Shown: one piece after another, positions 30,181 to 41,823 of the stretch
How positions within the stretch are numbered: position 1 is the first letter of the stretch
How the letters are laid out: every line of letters starts with the position of its first letter
Assembly (NCBI GenBank): GCA_023212645.1
Contig: JALBYC010000004.1
Span: 744,001 to 808,000, forward strand
Direction of reading: 5' to 3'
Length of the DNA: 64,000 nucleotides
Source of the DNA: Farysia itapuensis
Taxonomy: Eukaryota; Basidiomycota; Ustilaginomycetes; Ustilaginales; Ustilaginaceae
Program-made: the position numbers and the translations under genes
Notes under the pieces: model-generated
The model's database searches: none
What the model was told of the DNA's origin: nothing
What the model saw: the letters and a program-made list of their open reading frames with translations, nothing else

Positions 30181-33153
30181 ATGGCCAGTCCATCTGGCAC
30201 AAGGCGTCAGAGTCTCTACGCTCTCGTCGCACTGCTTCCCTTTTGGCTCGCTCTGACTGCTTGGACGGTCTTGCCTGGCGCAGATGCCTCGGCTCTCGGT
30301 AACATGGCTGTCCGGCCACAGGACCCATCTCGCAAATCAATTGCTTGGGGCCCAGAACATCAGCACAAAGTCTTTGCTTCTCTCGACTCTCCCGTAGATT
30401 CTCAACCGCTCCGTAGAGGACTCAAGTCCAGTGTCAAACATGCCTACACGGCCGCGCTTCACTATGTCAACGCTGAAGATGGTCCAAAGAACCCCAATGC
30501 CGTCGCTGTGAGACTCGCCCGGCATCTGCTTGGGTTCGTCGATGGCAAAGCACCCCAAGGTCACGACTTTTACGTTCGTCCTGATTCCTACACAGACCCA
30601 TCCAGTGGCATTTCGCACTACTATATTCGCCAACTCGTCAACGGTCTCGAAGTTGCCGATGGTGATCTGAATCTCAACATTGCGCCGGATGGCAAGATCT
30701 TGTCCTTTGGCTCCTCTCTCTTTGGCGGGCAGGCTCCCGCTCCATTCAGCAACCCTGCTGCGGTTGAGTCCATCTCCGAGCACGAAGTAGATCAGCGATG
30801 CGACCAGCTTCGATCTCAGCTCGAAGCCAAACTCTTCCCCGCCTCCACTCGCCCATCTGCCGAATACATCGAGGTCAACCACGACTTGGCCGCTCTTCCT
30901 CAGCAGCAACAGAATGCCTTCCAAGCTGGTGGAGTCCATCAGTTCGTCTTTGATGGTCTTGCTGCTGCTGACAAGGGCCGAGCCGTGCCCCGTCGTGCCA
31001 ATGTAGACCCTGCCGAAGTGCTACCTATGCAAGAGGAGTTGCACGAGCTCTGCAGTGTACCCTCCGACGACCCGCTCCTTCAAGGAGCCGATCTCGGATC
31101 GCGCCTCACCGGTTCGCTTTCTCACTACCAACACAAGCGCAGCCTCGCACAAGGCTCTGCAGCCATTGTCGATCCCCGTCTCGCCATTGTCCACTTCCTT
31201 CAACAAGCAACTCCTGATGATGGTCTGGCTGCCAAGTTGTCTGACCCACGACACGCCGAGTCGCAGGCATCTCAGATCCACACCACTTTTGAGCACAAGC
31301 TGCAGCCTCACGCCGGCAAAACACAGTCGGGCAGTCAGTCTTCTCACAGCCAGATCGAGTACCTTCACAACGTCCCCACTGCCAAAGGACCGGTTCCTGC
31401 GCAGCTTGCTTACGTTCAGACAGACGCTGGTGAGCTCAACCTGGTCTGGAAATTCCAAATTCCGCTCGAAGACAACGCGTACGAAGCGTACGTCGACGCT
31501 ACCCGACCTGGAAGCATTAGCACGGTTCTTGACTGGGTCCACAGCATGCCGCGAAAGCAGCCTGGCGTCGTCAGACCCAGCAAGGCTCAAGTCCTGCCTG
31601 AACTTGGACGACCCGGATTTGCTGATTACGCTAAGAAGATTCCCGCGCTCGGACGACCCAACTTTGCCACTTCTAGCAAGCAGAAGCCTTTTGAGAGTGA
31701 CGACGGTGGAGACTCTGCACCGGTGAAGAAGCCGGCTGCTTCGGGCCATGAGGCGCTGTACCGTGTCTTTAAGTGGGGTATCAACGATCCTACTGAAGGC
31801 AAGCGAACCACAGAGCCAGGAGAGAGATCGGAAGAGGCTAGTCCAGCGGGATGGCATACTGTGCCTGGAAAACAGTCGCCCTTCATCTCATTAGATGATG
31901 ACGAAGCACGCACCGTCGTGGGCGAGAACACCTTCTACAAAGACACGCGCGGCAACAATGTCTTCGCTCAGGCCGATCCCTCGGGCAACGGCGAGTGGAA
32001 ATCCGGTGGCGTTCACCGACCCAAGGGCAAATTGAGTCCTGACAACAGCACCGATATGCTTTTCGACTATCCGTACCACTGGCGCTCGTCGGAAAAGAAC
32101 CACTCGGCGCTTCCCCCCGCAGATTACGCAGCTGCTGCCATCGTTCAGCTGTTTGTGACCATCAACGAGTATCACGATCTGCTCCACGCTTATGGTTTCG
32201 ACGAGGCATCTGGTAACTTCCAGGAGCACAACTTTGGTCGTGGCGGTGAAGGATCGGACGGCGTCATTGCCTTTGCGCAGGACGGAGCTGGAACCGACAA
32301 TGCCGATTTCATGACTCCGCCCGATGGCCAACGTGGCCGCATGCGAATGTACGTATGGGACCAGTCGACACCTTTCCGTGACGGCGACTTTGAGGCCGGC
32401 ATCGTGATTCACGAGTACAGTCACGGTCTCTCGACGCGTCTGACTGGCGGTCCCGCTAACAGCGGATGTCTCGGCTGGGGAGAATCAGGCGGTATGGGTG
32501 AGGGATGGGGAGATGCGCTCGCCTCCATCATCCGACGAACGGGAGCTGCGCCGCACGACTGGCCTATGGGCTCGTGGGCTTCCAACCGCGAAAAGGGAAT
32601 CCGAAACTACCCCTATTCTACCAACAAGACCATCAACCCGGAAACCTACTCGTACCTCGACCGAGCCGGCTACTGGGGTGTTCACGCGATCGGCGAGGTT
32701 TGGGCTACTATGCTCAACGAGGCGGAGGAATCACTTGTGCTCGAGCACGGCTTCACCTCGCGCCTGTTCCCACCTTCCACCAACGCGACTCAGGAGGAAC
32801 AAGATGCTTTCTTCCTGTCGAAAGAAGAGGAGAGCAACCTGGGCAAGAACCGCATCAGCAAGCGTCGCGTTCCCCGCCACGGCAACTCTTTACTGGTACA
32901 GCTGATTCTTGACGGTATGAAGCTGCAGCCTTGCCGTCCAAGCTTCTTTGACGCAAGGGATGCCATTATTCAGGCCGACAAGCACCTGACTGGCGGCCAG
33001 AACAAGTGTCTGCTCTGGGGTGCCTTTGCCAAGCGTGGTCTCGGCACTGACTCTAGCGTCATTGGCCGCACCCCTTGGGGTGGAGGAAAGCGTTCCGATG
33101 GCTACCTTGTCCCCAAAGACTGCAAGACCAAGGATGCCGACCAGCAGCAATAA
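30181..33153 (+). CDS. Secreted fungalysin metalloprotease (M36)
   Basis: A 990-residue intronless preproprotein. The start is the ATG at 30181; the frame is open upstream but this Met yields a good signal peptide (basic start, then LYALVALLPFWLALTAWTVL, cleavage near GADASA). A long propeptide (FTP domain, about residues 80-260, with FYVRPDSYTDPSSGISHYYI read in part) precedes the M36 catalytic domain. Zinc ligands are visible: HEYSH at residues 744-748 and the downstream glutamate E774 in GGMGEGWGD. The C-terminus has the conserved LLWGAFAKRGLG. Fungalysins are extracellular endopeptidases. In Ustilago maydis the fungalysin Fly1 is reported to cleave a maize chitinase; orthology to it is inference. 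An insert of ~90 residues rich in Pro/Gly/Glu before the catalytic domain is unusual. Confidence 0.94.
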   Translation: MASPSGTRRQSLYALVALLPFWLALTAWTVLPGADASALGNMAVRPQDPSRKSIAWGPEHQHKVFASLDSPVDSQPLRRGLKSSVKHAYTAALHYVNAEDGPKNPNAVAVRLARHLLGFVDGKAPQGHDFYVRPDSYTDPSSGISHYYIRQLVNGLEVADGDLNLNIAPDGKILSFGSSLFGGQAPAPFSNPAAVESISEHEVDQRCDQLRSQLEAKLFPASTRPSAEYIEVNHDLAALPQQQQNAFQAGGVHQFVFDGLAAADKGRAVPRRANVDPAEVLPMQEELHELCSVPSDDPLLQGADLGSRLTGSLSHYQHKRSLAQGSAAIVDPRLAIVHFLQQATPDDGLAAKLSDPRHAESQASQIHTTFEHKLQPHAGKTQSGSQSSHSQIEYLHNVPTAKGPVPAQLAYVQTDAGELNLVWKFQIPLEDNAYEAYVDATRPGSISTVLDWVHSMPRKQPGVVRPSKAQVLPELGRPGFADYAKKIPALGRPNFATSSKQKPFESDDGGDSAPVKKPAASGHEALYRVFKWGINDPTEGKRTTEPGERSEEASPAGWHTVPGKQSPFISLDDDEARTVVGENTFYKDTRGNNVFAQADPSGNGEWKSGGVHRPKGKLSPDNSTDMLFDYPYHWRSSEKNHSALPPADYAAAAIVQLFVTINEYHDLLHAYGFDEASGNFQEHNFGRGGEGSDGVIAFAQDGAGTDNADFMTPPDGQRGRMRMYVWDQSTPFRDGDFEAGIVIHEYSHGLSTRLTGGPANSGCLGWGESGGMGEGWGDALASIIRRTGAAPHDWPMGSWASNREKGIRNYPYSTNKTINPETYSYLDRAGYWGVHAIGEVWATMLNEAEESLVLEHGFTSRLFPPSTNATQEEQDAFFLSKEEESNLGKNRISKRRVPRHGNSLLVQLILDGMKLQPCRPSFFDARDAIIQADKHLTGGQNKCLLWGAFAKRGLGTDSSVIGRTPWGGGKRSDGYLVPKDCKTKDADQQQ

Positions 33154-33162
33154 TGTTCTGCG

Positions 33163-33201
<39 letters not shown>

Positions 33202-33361
33202 TTCCTCCCCCCACCCCCCCCCCCCCCCCCTCCTCCCCCTCCCTTTTCCTCCTCTNNNNNNNNNNAAAGGGGTTCCAGGGCTCCCTTGCCCCCCAAGAAC
33301 GGAAAACCAAGGAGGCCCCCCCACAACAAAAAATCATTACGCCCCCCCCCCCCCCCCCCCC
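33163..33361. repeat. Poly-C tracts flanking a 10-N assembly gap
   Basis: Immediately after the fungalysin stop codon there is a run of 39 C (33163-33201), more C/T-rich sequence, ten Ns at 33256-33265, then a 20-C run at 33342-33361. The sequence between the N block and the second run is also C-rich and looks like low-quality read ends. It marks a scaffold join of unknown true length. Coding sequence is not affected. Confidence 0.9.
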
Positions 33362-33788
33362 TTTCTGTTTCTGCCCGTTCTCATTGTCCTGCACGCATGG
33401 CTTCTTTCCCGACTCTGTTCTCCAATGGTTCCAGTCTCTTGTCCCAAGTCGCTTTCTTATCCTTACACGAATCATTCCATACACGCTCGCAATTGATACT
33501 TCTCGCAATGACCTATGATCATGTAGGTCTGTGCTAGGCTGAGTTCGCCGCATCCGTGCGTCCGCATCTGTGCATCTGTTTTGATGTTTTCCGCAAATTA
33601 TTGGTCTAACATATTGATCCGCTACTCGTACGATACCAGTTCAGCACAGCAGCGAGAGTGACAGCCCATGTGGATCCCGCATTCTGGATCAGACCTGCCA
33701 GCGACCACCACCCTATCGATTCTTTGCGACCAGCGAAAGTCGGATTGCAAGGCAAAGCAGCAGCCAGTGGAACAGTAGCAGGTCGATC
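33362..33788. other. Intergenic, presumed YPT6 promoter
   Basis: Between the poly-C/gap region and the YPT6 ATG I see no supported open frame, repeat or RNA gene. Confidence 0.5.
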
Positions 33789-35053
<1,265 letters not shown>

Positions 35054-38000
35054 ATGGACAGTCTCGATTTGCCTACTCATCAGCTCATCCTGGATGAGCT
35101 GGCGCTCAACTTGGCAGGGGATATCAACAATATCCCTTCGCCTCGAGCCAAGATTCGCACCCTTTTTGCTCAGACGGCCACCTCGAGCAAGGTCACCACC
35201 GGGACCAAGCTCTTCCTGGTAAGTTTGGAACGCAACACTGCGCAAGCCTGAAACATGTTACTAATATTTGCTTTGACAGTCAACGGCAGCAGCCAGGACT
35301 CAGATCAGTCTGGCTCTGTTTGCCTCATCTATCTCGTCGGCGTCAACCTCGACAGCCTACACCACCGACACCAAGAATGATGAGCACCTCGTCCCCGTCA
35401 TCAACGATCTCGAGCAGCTGCTCACACAGCTCACCATGATCGATTTTGATATCGACATGAGCTGGGACAAATTTCCCCTGCCCGATCAGGTTGCCTTTGC
35501 TCTTGTCTCTAGCTTCCTTCAGATCTCGGCCAATGCTCCCAACCACCAAGCTCGCTGCATTGGTGCCGTCCTCGAGTTCGCTTCTCACCTCGCCACTGCT
35601 CTCGGAGCTACCTCGGGAGACGCACATGTGGTCGTCACCAAACTGGTGCCTCTGTTCAACGGCTTCTACCGTGCAATCTCGTCTAACACTTACCAATGGA
35701 AGCTTGACGAGTTTGCCAGACTCGCAAAGATCTTTACTCCCGTCATCACGTCAACTCAGACCGTGCGACGTCTCAATGATGCTTTGCTGCTCCTGTCGGA
35801 GCAGCAGGCTGTCCGTCAGCAAGCGGGCCGAGCGACCAGACGTCAGCCCAAAGTTGCCACCGTTCGCCCTGGAGACGATCAGTCCGAAGCTAGTGTCGAC
35901 ACCTTCTTCTCCGGCGAAGAGGAAGAAGATGCCGATTTGGTCGAGCTTGACGGTGGCTTTACTTTTGCTACCGACTCGCCCACTGCCCGTGACGACGAAG
36001 ACTTTCGCCTGTCCTTCTTGTCTCGCTACAGAGCAGCCGGTAATCCACTCTCGGGTCACTACGTACTCCTGGCCACGATCGACGTGCTCGAGTGCAGTCT
36101 TGCCCAGACTCTTGCTGCCGGCGCTCGCCCCCCCATTAAAGACTTTTCCGACTTCCAGAAGACCGGCCTTGACCTCGACCGTATCGATCCTAGTCGCAAG
36201 AGTCAGGCGGACCGTTTCGACTTGGACTCGGATGTCGAAGCTGACATTGACGGACACGGTCATCGTCGAGCCTTTGTCACCCAGTTCTCCACGCGAAAGG
36301 CCTGGGAGTCACTCCTTCGCTTTTCAATCGTGCCGGAATTCGCCAAGTCCAGTCAGCATGTGACGCCTGCTGTCAATGGCAATGGCTCCGCTCAACACGA
36401 AGACACTGCTCCTTCGTCAGGCATCCTCTCCGTCCTGACCTTGGTTGGCGGTACCGACACCAAGTCGGCTGCCTTCGGCAACGGCTCTGCCACCGCTACT
36501 TCCGCTGCCGACAACTTGCAGGACCTCGACGAGACCCTGTACGCCGTGCTGCGAGCGAGCAATCGCAACTTCCACGATATCCAGCGCTTCTTTGCCAGCG
36601 AGGGCGCCAAGAACTCGGAAATCCTCTCCGACCTCTACGCCTCCGAGATTGTCGGCGCATCGCTCAAGCTGTCGGCTCTGTGCTCCGTGGCTCGCTATGT
36701 CGCCAACGGAACCGATATCGACAGCAACGTCTTTGTCCGCATCCGCGCGCTTCTCAGCGAAAACGCTCCCGTCGTCGAAAGCGAAGTACAAGGCGCTGCT
36801 CTCAAGAGTGTCGGCGTGCTTGTGCGAAACGTGCACTCGCTCGCTCTTCCGCTGACGCGCATCCTACGACACTTTGTCACTTCACCCTTTGCCATTTTCG
36901 AGAGCGGGCCTCAAGGTACAATCTCCCCCGTTCTCCTCTCGGCCGCTCGCTGCTTGGCCACGTGCGTGACTATCGCCCCTGGGGACGACCTGGTCGTCAC
37001 GACAATGTACAATCTGCTTAACTATCTGGGTCGCGATGGCTCGTCTGGTGGTCTTGGTGTCGGCGGTGTGGCTGGCAGTGGTATGTCGGTGCGAAGCGGC
37101 GCCTCGCGCGCCATTACGTCACGCGACCATGCCAACGGCCTGCAGCAGTCGGCTTCGCAAGCTACGCTCATGGCTAGTCGGTCCGAGGAACACAAGCGTC
37201 TAGTCAGCCTCAGCACGATCACTGTCATCTCGAGACTCGCTCTCGAGGTCGGGAAGACGGATGTTACAGTACTGACTATCTCGATGCTTCTCCAGCGTCT
37301 ACGCAATGCAGACGCCATAACGGAGGCTACCATCCTCGACAACCTTGTCCCGCTCGCTCTTGCTGGCCCTCGCAGCGCTTACACCGATGTCGTCAAGGCT
37401 TTCTCTGCCGTCTCCCGCAGCGCTCTTACTGGCGGTGCGAATCGACGCGCTGCGGTCGCAGTGGAAGCTGCTCAACTCAAGCTCGCTAGAGGTCTTGGAC
37501 GTCTCAATGAGAACGACGAACGCGACGCCAACGCCGAGCAGGACGACCCGGTCGCTGGCGGTCGAAAAGAGATCTACCTCGTCGAACTTCTTCAGTTGTT
37601 CGCCGAGAAAGGTATTCAGCTCCAGACTGTTGCCGCGTCGGGCAAGAACAGTGCAGAAGAACTTGCCGAGCTCAACACGGATCTTGCCACCCTCCTTCCC
37701 GCAATTTCGGCCGTGCTGGAGCACAAGGACATTAATCCTCAACTCGAGCCTACTATCGAGATGGTCTCTCTCTTCCGCAACATGTGGTTCCTCTCTGTAT
37801 TATTTGGCTACGCTTCGCCAGCTAACATCCGACAGAGCATCGCAAATAGCGCTAACGGCTCTACACCAGCCTCTGCTGCAGTCGCACAGGCCGAGATTGT
37901 CGGTAAGGCCCTCAGCAGAATCTCGCTCAAAACACCCACATTGGTGCCTGAATCCGCCCACAACTATTTGGAAAGTGATCTCGAGTACAATTCGGTCCTC

Positions 38001-41000
38001 AAGCGCGAGTTCTCGCAGGTCAACCTCGACTCGCAGCGCAAAGCCCTCGGCGCTGTCATTCCTTCTCATGCATCCGAGATCAAGTCATTCAGCTATGCCC
38101 AGGTCACGTTCTTGTCGACGATTTACGACCTCGAGTGTCTTCGAAGTACCATGGGTCGACCGTCCATGGTATTGTGGTACTTTACGAACGATGGACTGAA
38201 CAGCAGCTCGCTAGTAGGCGCCATGGAGGCCATCGCTGGGAAAGTCATCGAGTTCTTCATTCGCAACCTGGGCGGGCAGGTGGACAGGCACTCTCTTGAT
38301 CTTCGTGTCTCGACCGAGGTCAAGAACCTCATGCTTGGATGCTGTCACCGCATTACAAAGGTTCGCTCCGTCTCGCAGACGATCCTGAACAAGCTCGTAT
38401 ACGCCCTTCCCTCTCTGCTTTGTGACCAGGACGTCGTTGTCACGATGCTCGAGATTCTCACATTGCTCCGAGAAGGCTGCGAAGCCGAGTTCAACGATGA
38501 GTTTGCTCCCGTCTACAACTTCCGCTCGGAACGCGCCAACATCTCCTTTGTGCTGTCTGACTCGTACTCTCAGCGGAACGACATCCTGACTCAATTCTTG
38601 AACAAGTCGCGCGAGTACTTGTCGCTCATTGTGGGTCTGGCACCGCTCGAAGCGCAAGGCATCTTGGAGAGATATTTGGGCACGTTTGACGACTCCATCC
38701 TGCCAGGTCGGAGCGAGCTTGGTAAGAGTGTTGCGCTGGATGCTGTTCGGAGCATGCCCGCGTCGGCGACCAAGGAGAAGCTCTTGCCGCCTCTTGGCGG
38801 ATGGCGTTCTGACACTAGCAGCTCCTTCATTGGAGAGCTGTCAGCCAAGAGCACATACCTGGGTGAAATGACCGGCATTCATCTGGCTCTCACCAAAGGC
38901 CTGGTAGACATCTCCAAGGACCCCAACACTACAATGTCGCCATCCAGTGTCGCTGAGTGTCGACAGCAGCTAGCTGGCGTGGCCAGTGACGTGGCCTTGC
39001 GCAAGAAGCCCCTGCCTTTTGCCGAACTTCGCAGACTTTTGTACCGATCCGCAGCTCTTGTAGTGGCCCTGTCTGAGCCCGACTACGATCTGTTGCACTT
39101 TATCGTGTCCATCCCCTTACTTGTCTTTACATCCGAGGCCATTTCGACGGCTTGTCAGGTGTGGACGTGGGTCATTGGCGCACGTCCCGAAACCGAGACC
39201 AAGATCATGGTCGAACTTACGATCGGTTGGGCCATGTCGGCAAAAGCACGCAAGGGTATCTTCTCCGCCGGTCTCACCTCCAAGCACCCTTTCTTGCGAA
39301 AGACCGAGATGGGTGCTTTCAACCGAGACGAAGTGACTGCTGAGCAAGAACAGGCTGTTCGACTCTTCTCTCCGCATCTGAAGCTGGTCCATCTCTTGTC
39401 CAGCCGGTACCAGGCTTTCCGGTACCGTGATCCGACAATGGTGCTGGCGCTCGTACGCTTGATCCAGCATTCGGGCGCCGCTGCCGATCTGATGTCGACC
39501 CATCCATTGGCACGCGAAGTCCGCTTCTCCCTGGTCAACTTTGGTTTCCGGTTGATCCAGACGAGTCAATTGGAAGGCTTGGTCGAATACCGCCTGCGCG
39601 AGGCACTCTACAAAATTGCCTTTGCATGGTTTGAGGTCTCGCCGCAGTGGACGTTTGGTGGCAACCGTCTGCAGCTGGGCGCCGACATGCAGTTGATGCA
39701 GGAGATGTTAGGTCTGCTGCAGAACGACTCCGTGCGGGCTGATCAGCACGTCACCAGCTTCCCGCCAACACTATCAGCAATCCGTATGCCGGGTGGCTCG
39801 ACCGTCGCAGAAGGCATCAAGGCGTTCGAACAGAAGAAGCGCCTGCTGCAGGTTTTGGTAGAGAACGAGGCGTCAAGGCTGTCTGTCTGGGCTAACCCGC
39901 TGGGCGCAGCTAATCGCAACAATGACTTTATCGGTCCTGTTTCAAAGTCGATGACCGAAGCGTCTTGGACTTCGTTGGTAGAATCTGCCTGGCGCATCAA
40001 TCCTAAGATCGCCGTGCAGCTCGGCTCGCGCGTCCAGTCTAAGGCGATCACCAGTACGCTAGGTCGTTTGGTCCGCAGCCAGCCGTACAAGATTGTCGAT
40101 CTACCAGCTGCGCTAAAGTACCTTCTCGAGGACCATCTCAAGCTGGCCAAGAAGGAGAATGTCGACCTCAAGTGGCTCGCGTACTGGGCGGCCGTGTCAC
40201 CCGTCGAGGCCATCAACCTCTTCCAGCCCGAGTACGACAATGACCCGATGGTGTTGCAGTATGCCATGCGATCGCTCGAGCAGCACCCGGTCGACCTCAC
40301 CTTCTTCTACGTCCCACAAGTCGTGCAAGCTCTGCGCACAGACGACTATGGCTATGTCGAGCACTTTGTCTTTGAAACTTCCAAGATCTCGCAACTCTTC
40401 TGCCACCAGATCATCTGGAACATGAAGGCCAACAGCTACAAAGATGACGATGCGGAAGAACCAGACTCGATGAAGCCAACCCTCGACCGCATGACCGAGA
40501 ATATTGTTGCAGCGCTGTCCGGCGAAGCGCAGGACTTTTACGAGCGCGAGTTTGGCTTCTTCAACGAAGTGACCTCCATCTCGGGCAAGCTGAAGCCGTT
40601 TATCAAGAAGAGCAAGCCAGAGAAAAAAGCCAAGATTGACGAAGAAATGGCCAAGATCAAGGTGGATCCGGGTGTCTACCTGCCTTCGAACGCGGATGGT
40701 GTTGTGGTCGATTTGGATCGAAAGTCGGGTCGACCGCTGCAGTCGCATGCTAAAGCGCCGTTCATGGCCACCTTCAAGGTGCACCGTGAAGTTGTCAAGC
40801 CAGGCGATGAAGGAGACGACAACACTCCACCTAAGAAGACAGGCGTGGACGTGTGGCAGGCGGCCATCTTCAAAGTCGGTGACGATTGTCGACAGGATGT
40901 TCTGGCACTGCAGGTGATTGCGATGTTCAAGAATGTCTACACGACTGTGGGCATTGATCTGTATCTCAATCCTTACCGAGTCACTGCAACTGGTCCGGGA

Positions 41001-41639
41001 TGTGGTGTGATTGACGTTGTGCCCAACGCGACCTCGCGAGACGAGATGGGACGGGCCAAGATCAATCACCTGCTCACCTTCTTCACAGGCAAGTACGGCA
41101 ACCAAGATTCGGTGGCCTTCCAGCGCGCTCGTATGAACTTTATCCAGAGCATGGCTGCATACTCGGTCGTCTGCCATATCCTGCAGATCCGCGACCGACA
41201 CAACGGCAATATGATGATTGACGGCGACGGCCATATCGTCCACATTGACTTTGGATTCCTCTTCGACATCGGTCCTGGCGGTATGCGGTTCGAGCCATAC
41301 TCATTCAAGCTGTCGCACGAAATGATTGACGTCATGGGTGGACCAGGAAGTCAGGGCTTCCGCATGTTTGAAGAACTGGTCGTCAAAGCTTTCCTCGCTG
41401 CGCGTCCTTACTGCGACGAAATCGTCGACACCTGCAAGTTGATGCTCGGCACCGAATTGCCGAGTTTCAAAGGTATCCCCACCATTCACCGCCTACGTGA
41501 CCGCTTCAAGCCAGACCTCACCCAACGCGAAGCGGCGGATCACGCCAAATGGCTCGTCAAGGACGCCTACGGAAACCAGCGCGGCCGTCTCTACGACAAA
41601 CTGCAGGAAGTCACCAACGAGATCCCCTACGCCCGTTAA
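35054..41639 (+). CDS. STT4: Phosphatidylinositol 4-kinase Stt4 (type III alpha)
   Basis: Two exons, 35054-35218 and 35280-41639, encode 2174 residues. The first ~1500 residues are an alpha-helical solenoid, then a PIK accessory domain and a C-terminal PI3/4-kinase domain. In the kinase, VGDDCRQDVLALQ, the catalytic loop DRHNGNMM (Asp2027) and the activation segment HIDFGFLFDIGPGG (Asp2045) are intact. Stt4 makes the plasma-membrane pool of PI4P from phosphatidylinositol, together with Efr3 and Ypp1 in yeast. The 61-nt first intron follows residue 55. A spacer rich in Asp/Glu (FSGEEEEDADLVELDG, around residue 205) and a Gly/Ser run near 580-600 are low complexity. The length is within the family range. 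Confidence 0.96.
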
Positions 41640-41823
41640 TCACACCCGTAACACACAGCGGCGAAAACACAGTCCAGTGATTTGTAAGGCAAAGGAATAA
41701 ATTGTCCATATGAAATGCAATGCGAGAGCTCCTTCCATGATCAAAAGAGTGAAAGAATAAGCAGATAGAGAGAAAGCGGTGGGGAGCCGCAAATAGAAAG
41801 AGGGCGGTGGTTTAAAAGGTCTT
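41640..41823. other. Convergent intergenic region STT4/GH5
   Basis: 184 bp between two convergent stop codons; nothing recognised apart from A/G-rich 3' flank. Confidence 0.5.
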
